Shown in pieces: positions 8,581-18,187 of a stretch of DNA of 64,000 nt. The notes under the pieces were generated by a model. It saw only the letters and a list, made by a program, of their open reading frames with translations, did not search any database and was not told where the DNA came from. Positions within the stretch are counted from its first letter, which is position 1, and the number at the start of each line of letters is the position of its first letter. This stretch comes from Algoriphagus iocasae. Lineage in GTDB: Bacteria; Bacteroidota; Bacteroidia; Cytophagales; Cyclobacteriaceae. The translations under genes and the position numbers were made by a program. The stretch spans positions 1,390,680 to 1,454,679 of the forward strand of contig NZ_JACIJO010000001.1 in assembly GCF_014206875.1 (NCBI RefSeq). The letters are read 5' to 3'.

Positions 8581-8658
8581 AGTATTTCGGGTCATTGGAG
8601 CCCTAATCTATAGAGAAGCCGAATAAATAAAAACTGAATCTCAGTCAATCAGCAATTT

Positions 8659-9954
8659 TTATCGAAATGGATAGATATAGCTTCCAAATCTTTCAACGAT
8701 TGCTTTTTCCAAATCTTCCTGATGATCTGGATGAGCAATTCGCATCAATTCATAGGCTCTTTGTCTTAGGTTTTTACCATATAGGTTGGCAATTCCATTT
8801 TCGGTAACCACGTATTGCATATGTGCTCTGGTGGTCACGACACCAGCACCTTCTTTTAAAAATGGGACAATTTTAGAAGCTCCTTTTTTTGTTTGGGAAG
8901 GCAAAGCCATGATAGGTTTTCCTCCTACGGACAAAGCGGCTCCTCTCATAAAATCCATTTGCCCGCCTACACCTGAATAGTGATAGCTTCCGATCGAATC
9001 TGCGCAAACCTGACCGGTAAGGTCCATTTCCACGCAACTGTTAATTGAGATGACTTTTGGGTTTTTTCGAATAACTGCTGTGTCATTCACATAGGCAGCT
9101 TCATGAAATGAAAACTCTGGATTGTCGTGAACTGCATCGTACAATTCTCTCGTACCTGCAGCAAAAGATGAGACAACTTTACCGGGATGTTTTTTCTTGT
9201 AAGCATTGGTTACAGCACCAGACTTCATTAAATCAAGAATACCATTGGAGAACATTTCTGTGTGCACTCCCAAATCTTTGTGATGCTTCAATGAGCTCAG
9301 AACTGCATCTGGAATTGCGCCGATTCCCATTTGCAAAGTCGATCTGTCCTCTATGAGAGAAGAGATATGATGACCAATCTGGATTTCTAGATCTGTGATT
9401 TTCTTTGAGTAATCAATTTCTGGCAAAGGATCGTCCACATGGATGGCGGCGGAAAATTTAGAAATGTGAATATGCCCATCGCCATGCGTTCTCGGCATTC
9501 TTTTGTTTACTTGGGCAATGATAATTCTAGCTGTTTCTATCGCTGGTTTTGCCACATCCACAGAAGTGCCAAGAGTGCAAAAACCATGTGCATCAGGTTC
9601 GGAAACATGGATCAATGCCACATCTATTTCTAGGATTTTATTTCGAAACAAATGGCCTATTTCACTTAGAAAAATCGGGACATAGCCACCATGATCTGAA
9701 TTGACCGCTTTTCTGACATTTTCAGAAACAAAGAGTGAATTCATAAAGAAAGACTCTTTGCAATCCGGCTGAACGAGCGGCATTTCTCCCAAAGTGGTAA
9801 TCGCGACTAGTTCTACATTTCTGAGTTCATCTTTTTTTGCTGCCAAAGCATGAAGCAGTCGGGTAGGAGTAGCAGCACTTCCGTGAATGAAAACCCGCTG
9901 ATGACTTTTGATCAGGGAAACTGCATTTTCTGCTGAAGTGTAGGTGATCGACAT
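8659..9954 (-). CDS. Acetyl-CoA hydrolase/CoA-transferase family protein
   Basis: A 431-residue family I CoA-transferase, in the acetyl-CoA hydrolase / 4-hydroxybutyrate or butyrate CoA-transferase branch. Visible features are GIGAIPDAVL, the segment VHTEMFSNG with the catalytic Glu that forms the glutamyl-CoA intermediate, and GVGGQMDFMRGA near the CoA-binding region. It is transcribed divergently from icmF across 238 bases, so the acyl-CoA pool handled by the mutase is a sensible substrate source. Acetate or short-chain acid exchange is inferred; the donor and acceptor cannot be read from sequence. Confidence 0.88.
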   Translation of the reverse strand: MSITYTSAENAVSLIKSHQRVFIHGSAATPTRLLHALAAKKDELRNVELVAITTLGEMPLVQPDCKESFFMNSLFVSENVRKAVNSDHGGYVPIFLSEIGHLFRNKILEIDVALIHVSEPDAHGFCTLGTSVDVAKPAIETARIIIAQVNKRMPRTHGDGHIHISKFSAAIHVDDPLPEIDYSKKITDLEIQIGHHISSLIEDRSTLQMGIGAIPDAVLSSLKHHKDLGVHTEMFSNGILDLMKSGAVTNAYKKKHPGKVVSSFAAGTRELYDAVHDNPEFSFHEAAYVNDTAVIRKNPKVISINSCVEMDLTGQVCADSIGSYHYSGVGGQMDFMRGAALSVGGKPIMALPSQTKKGASKIVPFLKEGAGVVTTRAHMQYVVTENGIANLYGKNLRQRAYELMRIAHPDHQEDLEKAIVERFGSYIYPFR

Positions 9955-9979
9955 AAAAATTTCTTGGTTTAGGTTGCCA

Positions 9980-9987
9980 CAAAAGTA
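9980..9987 (-). promoter_or_regulatory. Candidate -7 element for the CoA-transferase gene
   Basis: On the minus strand this reads TACTTTTG, matching the TAnnTTTG consensus, 25 bases upstream of the start codon. No convincing TTG is seen at the correct upstream spacing, so support is partial. Confidence 0.35.
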
Positions 9988-10125
9988 TTCTATAAGATCG
10001 CAAAATTTCCTGATTTAAATCATCCGACTCAGTGTAAGTGATCAATTGAAACCAAAGAATATTTTGTTTAGAAGGCCTGAATCCAAGGTCTTCTCGTGTG
10101 ATTTTGCGTATATTCGCGAGCAGGT

Positions 10126-10141
10126 AAAAATCTAGATTTTT
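10126..10141. promoter_or_regulatory. 16-bp perfect palindrome upstream of icmF
   Basis: AAAAATCTAGATTTTT is a perfect palindrome centred about 60 bases before the icmF start codon, in the divergent region shared with the CoA-transferase gene. It could be a regulator binding site; no regulator gene is adjacent. Confidence 0.3.
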
Positions 10142-10192
10142 GCTTTAAGAAATGTGTGAATTCAATTGCCATAAATAAAATAAACCCACTAT

Positions 10193-13100
10193 ATGACTGT
10201 GTCAACAGAGATTTATAAACCAAAAAATCATATCAGGATTGTGACAGCTGCCTCTCTTTTTGATGGGCATGATGCTGCGATCAATATCATGCGTAGGATT
10301 ATTCAATCCACTGGTTGCGAGGTGATTCATTTGGGACATAACCGGTCTGTTCAGGAGATTGTTGATTGTGCTATTCAAGAAGATGTTCAAGCGATTGCGA
10401 TCACTTCTTATCAGGGTGGACATGTCGAGTTTTTTAAATACATGTATGACCTGTTAAAAGAGAAAGGTGCTGGTCATATCAAGATTTTTGGAGGGGGAGG
10501 AGGTACCATCCTTTTGGAAGAAATTAAAGAACTTCACGCATACGGAATTGCTAGGATTTATGCACCTGACGATGGTCGTGCAATGGGCCTTCAGGGAATG
10601 ATCAATGATTTGGTGAAACAATCTGATTTTCCTATTGGCGATCAACTTCAGGAAGGATTTAAAATTGATAGAGAAAATAAAGCATTTATCGGAAGGGCTA
10701 TTTCAGCATTTGAAAACTTTCCAGAAAAGTCAAAATCACTTCTAGATGAAGTAAGATCCGCTAGCGCCAATTCCAAAACTCCTGTTTTGGGTATAACTGG
10801 AACAGGTGGAGCAGGAAAATCTTCATTAGTGGATGAGTTGGTCAGAAGATTTCTGATAGATTTTGAGGATAAAACACTTGCCATTATTTCAGTCGATCCA
10901 TCAAAAAGGAAAACTGGTGGTGCACTTTTGGGCGATAGAATCAGAATGAATGCCATTCACCATCCACGGGTATTTATGAGGTCATTGGCGACAAGACAGT
11001 CCAATTTGGCACTTTCTAAATACGTTCAGGATGCAGTTGATACAGTAAAGGCCTTTGGTTTTGATTTGGTGATTTTGGAGACTTCTGGAATTGGCCAATC
11101 TGACACTGAAATCATCGAGCACTCTGATTTATCCTTGTATGTGATGACGCCAGAATATGGAGCGGCATCTCAACTGGAAAAGATCGATATGCTTGATTTT
11201 GCCGATGTTATCGCGCTAAACAAATTTGATAAAAGAGGAGCACTGGATGCGATCAGAGATGTGAAAAAGCAGTTTAAGCGAAACCATAATCTTTGGGATA
11301 TCGAAGATGATGCAATTCCTGTTTTTGGCACAATTGCCTCTCAGTTCAATGATCCAGGAATGAATCAGCTTTACAAAGCTTTGATTTCAAAGATCAATAC
11401 GGATCATGCTGGTTGGGAAAGTAGTTTTGAGCTTTCCGCAGGTACTTCCGAAAAGATTTACATCATTCCTCCATCTAGGACTCGTTATTTGTCAGAAATC
11501 GCGGAGACAAATCGTAATTATGACCTTTGGGTAGAAGAGCAAAAAGAAATCGCTCAGAAGCTGTATAGCATCAAAAAATCAATGGAAACAATCCAGTCTC
11601 TTCAAGTAGAAGATTCGGATCGTTTGTTAAAAGAGCTAGAGGAAGTTTATTCCAAAGTGGAATTGGATCTGGATCCAAAGAACAAAAAATGGATCGAAGA
11701 ATGGCCTGATGAAGTGGCGATGTATAGCGATGAATTTTATGTTTTTAAAGTTCGGGACAAAGAGATCAAAGTAAAAACCTATTCAAAATCACTTTCTGAC
11801 ACCAAAATCCCGAAAATTTCCCTTCCAAAATATGAAGCTTGGGGAGATTTATTGAAATGGGGCCTTAGGGAAAATGTCCCAGGAAAATTCCCTTACACGG
11901 CTGGTGTTTTTCCTTTCAAAAGAGAAGGAGAGGATCCTACAAGAATGTTTGCTGGCGAGGGAAGTCCAGAGCGAACCAACAAACGTTTTCATTATGTCTC
12001 TAAAGATATGCCTGCAAAGAGGCTATCGACGGCCTTTGATTCAGTGACACTTTATGGAGAAGATCCAGATTATCGTCCTGATATCTATGGTAAAATCGGA
12101 AATTCCGGAGTAAACGTTTGCTGCCTTGATGATGCAAAGAAACTGTATTCTGGATTTAACCTGGTAGATCCGATGACTTCTGTTTCTATGACGATCAATG
12201 GACCAGCAGCAACGATGACTGCCTTTTTTATGAATGCTGCAATTGATCAGCAGTGTGAGGTTTATATCAAAGCCAATGGTTTAGAAGATGAAGTCAATCA
12301 AAAAATTGATTCGATTTATAAAGAAAAAGGTCTTAAACGACCAGTTTATACTGGAAAAATCCCTGAGGGAAGCGATGGCTTGGGATTGATGCTTTTGGGA
12401 GTAACTGGGGATCAAGTTTTGCCAAAAGACGTTTATGCAAAAATCAAAGCTGATACTGTTTCGCGAGTGCGAGGAACGGTTCAGGCAGATATTTTAAAAG
12501 AAGACCAGGCACAGAATACATGTATTTTCTCTACGGAGTTTTCTCTTCGTTTGATGGGAGATGTGCAGCAGTATTTCATTGAAAACGGCATCCGTAATTT
12601 TTATTCTGTTTCGATTTCAGGATATCATATTGCAGAGGCTGGAGCAAATCCAATCACTCAGTTGGCACTGACTCTCTCAAATGGGTTCACCTATGTGGAG
12701 TACTATGTGAGCAGAGGAATGGATATCAATAAGTTTGCACCAAACCTTTCATTCTTCTTCTCAAATGGTATTGATCCAGAGTACGCGGTTATCGGTAGAG
12801 TGGCAAGAAGAGTTTGGGCCAAAGCCATGAAATTAAAATATGGTGCAAATGAGCGTTCTCAAATGCTCAAATACCATATTCAAACTTCAGGAAGATCACT
12901 TCATGCTCAGGAGATTGATTTTAATGACATCCGAACAACCCTGCAGGCCCTTTATGCGATCTATGATAATTGCAACTCCCTTCATACCAATGCTTATGAT
13001 GAGGCTATTACCACTCCGACAGAAGCTTCTGTGAGGAGGGCAATGGCGATTCAGTTGATTATAAATAAGGAATTGGGATTGGCGAAGAATGAAAATCCGC

Positions 13101-13570
13101 TACAAGGAGCATTCATTATCGAAGAATTGACAGACCTGGTAGAAGAGGCGATTTATCTGGAGTTTGACAGGATTACTGAAAGAGGAGGAGTTCTTGGTGC
13201 GATGGAAACCATGTACCAAAGAGGAAAAATCCAGGAGGAGAGTCTTCATTACGAAATGCTGAAACATACAGGAGAATATCCGATCATCGGGGTGAATACT
13301 TTCCTTTCTTCTGATGGTTCTCCAACTGTAACTCCAGGTGAAGTGATTCGAGCTACAAAGGAGGAAAAAGAAGACCAGATTTCAACTTTCAATAATTTGA
13401 ATCAATCTCATCCGGAACTTGTTGAAGAACATCTGAAAACGCTAAAATTGGCCGCAGTGAAAAATGAAAATATCTTTGCGGAGCTAATGGAGGCTGCTAA
13501 ATATTGCTCCTTGGGACAGATCACTCATGCTTTATATGAAGTGGGTGGTCAGTACCGAAGAAATATGTAA
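10193..13570 (+). CDS. icmF: Fused isobutyryl-CoA mutase (coenzyme B12-dependent)
   Basis: A 1125-residue IcmF-type fusion. It interconverts isobutyryl-CoA and n-butyryl-CoA using adenosylcobalamin, with its own GTPase chaperone. Domain order fits IcmF: an N-terminal B12-binding domain with lower-ligand His26 in DGHD and GGGGG further on, a MeaB-like GTPase with Walker [10 protein letters not shown] near residue 200 and [20 protein letters not shown], a linker, then a C-terminal mutase barrel (about 560-1100). Fused domain order separates it from MutA/MutB methylmalonyl-CoA mutase. Other short branched acyl-CoAs are possible substrates. It stands divergent to a CoA-transferase gene. Confidence 0.93.
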   Translation: MTVSTEIYKPKNHIRIVTAASLFDGHDAAINIMRRIIQSTGCEVIHLGHNRSVQEIVDCAIQEDVQAIAITSYQGGHVEFFKYMYDLLKEKGAGHIKIFGGGGGTILLEEIKELHAYGIARIYAPDDGRAMGLQGMINDLVKQSDFPIGDQLQEGFKIDRENKAFIGRAISAFENFPEKSKSLLDEVRSASANSKTPVLGITGTGGAGKSSLVDELVRRFLIDFEDKTLAIISVDPSKRKTGGALLGDRIRMNAIHHPRVFMRSLATRQSNLALSKYVQDAVDTVKAFGFDLVILETSGIGQSDTEIIEHSDLSLYVMTPEYGAASQLEKIDMLDFADVIALNKFDKRGALDAIRDVKKQFKRNHNLWDIEDDAIPVFGTIASQFNDPGMNQLYKALISKINTDHAGWESSFELSAGTSEKIYIIPPSRTRYLSEIAETNRNYDLWVEEQKEIAQKLYSIKKSMETIQSLQVEDSDRLLKELEEVYSKVELDLDPKNKKWIEEWPDEVAMYSDEFYVFKVRDKEIKVKTYSKSLSDTKIPKISLPKYEAWGDLLKWGLRENVPGKFPYTAGVFPFKREGEDPTRMFAGEGSPERTNKRFHYVSKDMPAKRLSTAFDSVTLYGEDPDYRPDIYGKIGNSGVNVCCLDDAKKLYSGFNLVDPMTSVSMTINGPAATMTAFFMNAAIDQQCEVYIKANGLEDEVNQKIDSIYKEKGLKRPVYTGKIPEGSDGLGLMLLGVTGDQVLPKDVYAKIKADTVSRVRGTVQADILKEDQAQNTCIFSTEFSLRLMGDVQQYFIENGIRNFYSVSISGYHIAEAGANPITQLALTLSNGFTYVEYYVSRGMDINKFAPNLSFFFSNGIDPEYAVIGRVARRVWAKAMKLKYGANERSQMLKYHIQTSGRSLHAQEIDFNDIRTTLQALYAIYDNCNSLHTNAYDEAITTPTEASVRRAMAIQLIINKELGLAKNENPLQGAFIIEELTDLVEEAIYLEFDRITERGGVLGAMETMYQRGKIQEESLHYEMLKHTGEYPIIGVNTFLSSDGSPTVTPGEVIRATKEEKEDQISTFNNLNQSHPELVEEHLKTLKLAAVKNENIFAELMEAAKYCSLGQITHALYEVGGQYRRNM

Positions 13571-13617
13571 TACTGAAGCGATAAATTTGATTAAATACTC
13601 GAAGAAAGAATAAAATC

Positions 13618-14031
13618 ATGTCAAAAAGGAATGTGACTGTTCGCATGAAAGCGGACTACGAATATGAGGCAGTAAACCCTCAAGGAAATGTTGTTCAGAT
13701 CGATATGTATGATGCTCCTGAAAAGAAAGCACAATCTCCTATGGATTTGTTGCTTTCAGCCCTTGGAGGCTGCTCTGCAGTAGATGCGGTATTGATGATG
13801 AAGAAAAAGAGAAGAACGATCGAATCATTTACTGTAGATGTGGAAGGAATAAGAAATGACGGAGTTCCTGCATTCTACACCGATATTCATTTGTCTTTCA
13901 CTTTGGTTTCACCGGATGCCAATGAAACAGAGTTTGGCAAGGTGGTAGCGCTATCTGTAGAAAAGTATTGTTCTGTGGCTTCCTCATTGAATCCGAAAAT
14001 TACTTATTCATTCCTAGTCAAAAGACCTTAA
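13618..14031 (+). CDS. OsmC family protein
   Basis: A 137-residue OsmC/Ohr-like protein. The two active-site cysteines expected of the family are present, one in GGCSAVDAVLMM near residue 58 and one in KYCSVASSLNP near residue 118. OsmC and Ohr reduce organic hydroperoxides; this branch, with the ability to act on other electrophiles, is less well defined. It is 47 bases downstream of icmF and its stop codon overlaps the next start (TAATG), so it forms a unit with the 79-residue protein that follows. Confidence 0.9.
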   Translation: MSKRNVTVRMKADYEYEAVNPQGNVVQIDMYDAPEKKAQSPMDLLLSALGGCSAVDAVLMMKKKRRTIESFTVDVEGIRNDGVPAFYTDIHLSFTLVSPDANETEFGKVVALSVEKYCSVASSLNPKITYSFLVKRP

Positions 14032-14270
14032 TGAGAGTCATTCAGGAATTTACCCAGGAGGAAATACGAATCAGTATTTTCTCCTGGAATAATAAATACA
14101 TCATCAAATATGAGTTTGGCCCTATGGAACAAACCTTTAAGGTGAGTGAAATGGACGTGCTGGAGGAAAGTGACCTTGAAGTTTTTTGGAAGGGAGAATT
14201 TTTTGAAGAGGTCAAACAAAGATTTAAAGAAATGGGAAAAACTTTTCGTGCACAGTTGGAAAATTTATAA
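14031..14270 (+). CDS. Small protein of unknown function (79 residues)
   Basis: Reading from the ATG at 14031, which shares one base with the OsmC stop codon, gives a 79-residue soluble protein. It has no signal peptide, no cysteines and a beta-rich N-terminal half followed by an amphipathic helix rich in Lys and Glu (about residues 50-79). Longer in-frame starts lie inside the OsmC gene and look spurious. Tight translational coupling to OsmC suggests a shared role, perhaps as a partner or regulator. I do not recognise a named family. Confidence 0.7.
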   Translation: MRVIQEFTQEEIRISIFSWNNKYIIKYEFGPMEQTFKVSEMDVLEESDLEVFWKGEFFEEVKQRFKEMGKTFRAQLENL

Positions 14271-14292
14271 TTTCCATGATTGTGTAAGTCCC

Positions 14293-15309
14293 ATGTTCAG
14301 AAACTCCTGCTATTTAATTCTATTTATTGTCACGCTTTTTTCCTGCAATAGGGAATTGACGCAGGAAGATCTTCCTGATACAGAACATCTAGAATTGATG
14401 GTGAATGAGATGGAGGAAGAGATTCTGGTTTTGGAGAAAGAAATAGTTTGGCTTGAAAGTTTTTACCAATACCTCCTCGAAAACAAAGATTCACTTTTAG
14501 AAAAAGCAGAAAAAAACAAATACGTTTTTGAAGGCTCATTTTCAAACAACATTCCAGTTGAGGAGGGAGGTTTAAGTAAAATGATCATTTCCTCGATTTC
14601 TCCCGACCCCCAAAAATCATTAGAGGAAGTTTATTTTACCAATGATTTAGATTCAGCTTTTAAAGTCGTATACGATCGGCACGGAATCATTGCACAGGTC
14701 TATTCAAATTCACCCATGCAGGTTTCGAGGGTTTATCCACCTTATGATGCACAGAATCTGATGGAGCCGGATATCAATCTCATAAAATATAATTTCTACT
14801 ACGAGGCTGACTTAGAGCATAATCCGGAGAAAAAACCTGTTTGGATCCCTGAAGTTTATGTAGATCCTGCGGGAAAAGGTTGGATCATGTCATTGGTTCA
14901 TCCAGTGTACGATGGATCTGAACTATCCGCTGTTTTGGGTATAGATATTACTGTTGATGAAATTCTTCATCGTTTTCTCGAGGTGAAAGATGGAAATTAT
15001 TTAATCATCAATGGGAAAGGGGAAATAGTGTCTGGAAAATCATCAGCTATTGAAGCTTTGAGTTTACCTCCATTGAAAAATCATGTTTATAGAGAGACAA
15101 TCCGCGCTGATAATTTTAGGATTTCGGATTTCAATTTATTTACTAGTAAAAGCAAAGGCGTGAGAGAAATGGCCCAATCTTTTATTTTTAATAAGGAAAA
15201 TAAATTCGTCTTTACAGATGAATATAATCTAACCTCAGCTATTGCCTACCCTTTTGATTTTACAGATTGGTATTTGATACAAATTAATCCTCCATTAGAT
15301 GGTAAATAA
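14293..15309 (+). CDS. Cache-like sensor lipoprotein
   Basis: Read from the ATG at 14293, this is a 338-residue lipoprotein with a signal peptide and lipobox ending LFSC at Cys18. A short coiled coil (about 25-60) is followed by a region resembling an extracytoplasmic dCache/PDC ligand-binding domain, including the pattern W-I-x-E-x-Y-V-D-P-A-G-x-G-W-I-M-S and LGIDITVDEI that recurs in Cache sensors. It has no membrane helix beyond the signal and no output domain. The stop codon overlaps the start of the hybrid kinase by 11 bases, so it is probably a tethered ligand-sensing partner of that kinase. The upstream in-frame ATG at 14146 is rejected because it would bury the lipobox. Confidence 0.75.
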   Translation: MFRNSCYLILFIVTLFSCNRELTQEDLPDTEHLELMVNEMEEEILVLEKEIVWLESFYQYLLENKDSLLEKAEKNKYVFEGSFSNNIPVEEGGLSKMIISSISPDPQKSLEEVYFTNDLDSAFKVVYDRHGIIAQVYSNSPMQVSRVYPPYDAQNLMEPDINLIKYNFYYEADLEHNPEKKPVWIPEVYVDPAGKGWIMSLVHPVYDGSELSAVLGIDITVDEILHRFLEVKDGNYLIINGKGEIVSGKSSAIEALSLPPLKNHVYRETIRADNFRISDFNLFTSKSKGVREMAQSFIFNKENKFVFTDEYNLTSAIAYPFDFTDWYLIQINPPLDGK

Positions 15310-18154
15310 ACCTGGTAATAATTTAAGTTTTAGACTTACTACTGTGCTGGGGATTCTACTCGTTTTCCTGGTTATAGCGCTGGGAGTGAGTTTTTACTTT
15401 GCCATTTCTGATGCTCAATTAGATAGCCGAAAAGAGTTTTTAAGTAAACAAACTGAACTGGCCGCAAGGGAACTAGAGCTTGAAATATTAAATTTTGAGG
15501 AAGATGTGAATGGAGTCTTTGGTTTCTTGGATGATGATGACTTGGACCTTGATGATTATAGACAGGATCTTACTACAGTTATCAGAAGAGTGGTAAACAA
15601 TTACCCTGGATTGATTGATACTGTCTGGGTCAGCTTGCCTGATTCGTCCATATTTTTCACAATGACTGAAAGAAATGATTTTATCAGGCAGCCATTTGAG
15701 GGTTTTATCAGGAGTAAGTTTGTTGAGAATGCCAGTGTTTATAGAAGTAATCCAATTTCAGAGATGCAGCTGTTAATTCGGTTAAATCTTGTGAGGTTTA
15801 CAAGGCTTTTTGTAGAAAATTATTATCTCAATGAAGGAGGAGGGAAGTCCCTATTAATAAGGGATCAAGTTTTTGATTTAAACCCAAGTGGGCAACAGGA
15901 TTCGGTAGCCTTTCAAAATAAAGATTTAGTCACAATAAAAAATGACATTGCTCTTGGTCTAAAGGGAATGTATGAGCTTTCCTGGAAATCGGATAAAGGT
16001 TCCGTCAGTGGAGTTTTGGTGCAATACCCTTTTGATTTTGGAACTCTTTTAGAAAATGCCTCTCTTTTATTTTTTATAGAAACAGAGCAGATCACATCCG
16101 GTATTTACAATACTTATTTATGGTTGTTTTCAGTTTTGTTGCTTTTGCTGCTTCTGACGATTGTATTTTTCATTGTTTCATTGACCAACAATATTCAGTC
16201 TCAAAAGAAGCTGGAAAAAAGCTCCAGGGAGATTTCGGATTTGTTTGGACAGCAAAACCTTCTTCTGAAAGAATTAAATGGCTTCGTTTATTACCATAAC
16301 CATCTGGGGGAAATTACCCAGGTTAGTGACGAGGTGGAGGAAATTTTAGGCTCGCCTAGGAAAGAGTTCCTGGAAGCATTTTCTACCAGTAGTCAACATA
16401 AAGATGCTCTTTTCTTAAAATCGATGGTGACAAATGCTTTGTCTGAAAAGACCTCTCATATAGCCCTGGAATATGATTATGTGCGTCCAGATCATAAGAA
16501 AATCCGTGTAAAAATCTTTGAGAAGTTAATTTTTGACGATCAGGGAAGGTTTAATGGAGGATTAGGGATCTGTACGGATATTACCGCCCAATTTGAATCC
16601 AGTCAGGAGTTGAAGTTGAGTGAAAATCGACTGAGAACTGTATTGGAGAATATTCCAGATGTGATTTTCATTTATGACAATACAGGGATGGTTATTGACT
16701 TTCACGTGAAAGAAGTTATTCCGGGCTGGGACAAATCATCTTTAGGAAAAAACATTTCTGTTTTACTTCCTCCTGACCAGAAAGATGAAACGATCAAAGC
16801 ATTTGAGCTAGCAAGGAAAACAGGACAGATTCAAACTGTAAGCAGACGATTGAATTTGGAATCCGGCACTAGATATTTCGAAATCAGATATTTCCCGCTG
16901 GATGAAAATAGAATGATGTCTTTGGCAAAAGATATTACAAGCCAGAAAATCTGGGAAAAAGGGCTGGTAGAAGCAATGAATGCGGCTGATGAAGCGAGTC
17001 GTGCGAAGTCTGAATTTTTGGCCAATATGAGTCATGAGATTCGAACACCGATGAATGGTCTTTTGGGTATTATCGATTTACTGGAATTGACGGAGCTAGA
17101 TGAGGATCAGAAGCAATATCTGGAGATTATAAAAAATTCCGGGAATTCACTTTTGGGGATCATTAAAGATATTTTGGACTATTCGAAAATCGAAGCAGGA
17201 AAAATGGATATCAATCCCTTTTCAGGGAAACCTGCGGAAGAGCTCGAGAAGCAAATCCAAATGTTCATTGGTTTGGCCCAAAAGAAAAACATTCAGATCA
17301 ATACCGAAATAGATCCTCTTGCATATGAACTCTTCGAGACGGATTATGATCGTATCAATCAGGTAATCCTTAACCTGGTTGGAAATGCGATCAAATTCAC
17401 CCCAATTGGTGGCGAAGTATCTATTTTCATGAACCTCGAGAATATTGAAGATGATCTTTATTATCTAAAAACCAGAGTGGAGGATAGCGGGATTGGAATT
17501 CCTGAGCATTTGATTCCTTCCTTGACAAATCCATTTTTTCAGGTAGAAAGCTCCAGTACTCGGAGTTTTCAAGGAACAGGTTTAGGTTTGGCGATTGCCA
17601 AAAGAATTGTCGAATTATTGGGAGGTGAATTAAGTATTTCCAGTAAAGAAGGAGTGGGGTCTAAGTTTTCATTCTCTATCCTACTGAAAAAGGCCAAAGT
17701 CCAGGTAGATGATACTGCCAAAAACCTACAGGAGAAACGTGTCAATTGGTTTGGAATGGCCAATGAATATCCGATGAAAATGCTTTTGGCAGAGGATAAT
17801 GATCTGAACCTTCAATTGATGAACTTGATGCTGGAGCAATTGGGATACTCATTTGATATCGCCAAAAATGGGCTAGAAGCACTGGAGATGGTGATGAAAA
17901 ATGACTATGATATTGTTTTAATGGATGTCCAGATGCCGATCATGAATGGGTTGGAAGCAACCAAAAAAATCAGAGAATCATGTCATAAAGAGGGCTTATT
18001 TATTATTGGTTTATCTGCTAACGTTTTTGATGAAGATCAGAAAAAAGCAATTGGAAGTGGGATGGACGATTATCTAACCAAGCCGATTCGTTTGATTTCA
18101 TTGGCCAAAAAAATAGAGTTTTTCTACAAAAAGAAAATCATGATAAAGCAATAA
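15299..18154 (+). CDS. Hybrid sensor histidine kinase/response regulator
   Basis: A 951-residue inner-membrane hybrid kinase. Membrane helices lie near residues 12-36 and 270-295, enclosing a periplasmic region of about 230 residues that I cannot assign. Two PAS domains follow (about 318-435 and 440-550). The HisKA domain has phospho-acceptor His579 in MSHEIRTPMNG. The ATPase domain has N-box NLVGNAIKF, G1 DSGIGIP and G2 GTGLGLA. A C-terminal receiver domain has acidic pair Glu832/Asp833, phospho-acceptor Asp876 in LMDVQMP and Lys928 in LTKP. There is no DNA-binding output domain, so signal passes to an unlinked partner. It is translationally coupled to the upstream Cache-like lipoprotein. 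Confidence 0.93.
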   Translation: MVNKPGNNLSFRLTTVLGILLVFLVIALGVSFYFAISDAQLDSRKEFLSKQTELAARELELEILNFEEDVNGVFGFLDDDDLDLDDYRQDLTTVIRRVVNNYPGLIDTVWVSLPDSSIFFTMTERNDFIRQPFEGFIRSKFVENASVYRSNPISEMQLLIRLNLVRFTRLFVENYYLNEGGGKSLLIRDQVFDLNPSGQQDSVAFQNKDLVTIKNDIALGLKGMYELSWKSDKGSVSGVLVQYPFDFGTLLENASLLFFIETEQITSGIYNTYLWLFSVLLLLLLLTIVFFIVSLTNNIQSQKKLEKSSREISDLFGQQNLLLKELNGFVYYHNHLGEITQVSDEVEEILGSPRKEFLEAFSTSSQHKDALFLKSMVTNALSEKTSHIALEYDYVRPDHKKIRVKIFEKLIFDDQGRFNGGLGICTDITAQFESSQELKLSENRLRTVLENIPDVIFIYDNTGMVIDFHVKEVIPGWDKSSLGKNISVLLPPDQKDETIKAFELARKTGQIQTVSRRLNLESGTRYFEIRYFPLDENRMMSLAKDITSQKIWEKGLVEAMNAADEASRAKSEFLANMSHEIRTPMNGLLGIIDLLELTELDEDQKQYLEIIKNSGNSLLGIIKDILDYSKIEAGKMDINPFSGKPAEELEKQIQMFIGLAQKKNIQINTEIDPLAYELFETDYDRINQVILNLVGNAIKFTPIGGEVSIFMNLENIEDDLYYLKTRVEDSGIGIPEHLIPSLTNPFFQVESSSTRSFQGTGLGLAIAKRIVELLGGELSISSKEGVGSKFSFSILLKKAKVQVDDTAKNLQEKRVNWFGMANEYPMKMLLAEDNDLNLQLMNLMLEQLGYSFDIAKNGLEALEMVMKNDYDIVLMDVQMPIMNGLEATKKIRESCHKEGLFIIGLSANVFDEDQKKAIGSGMDDYLTKPIRLISLAKKIEFFYKKKIMIKQ

Positions 18155-18155
18155 A

Positions 18156-18187
18156 AAAACCAGGCTTTCGGCCTGGTTTTATTTTTT
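18156..18187. terminator. Bidirectional terminator between the hybrid kinase and E2 genes
   Basis: A 10-bp stem (AAAACCAGGC / GCCTGGTTTT, loop TTTCG) with T-rich flanks on both sides fills the gap between convergent genes. Confidence 0.88.

Noticed and set aside
14146..14292. Upstream start (14146) of the Cache-like lipoprotein
   Set aside because: It overlaps the 79-residue gene in another frame and displaces the signal peptide; the ATG at 14293 gives a lipobox at Cys18.
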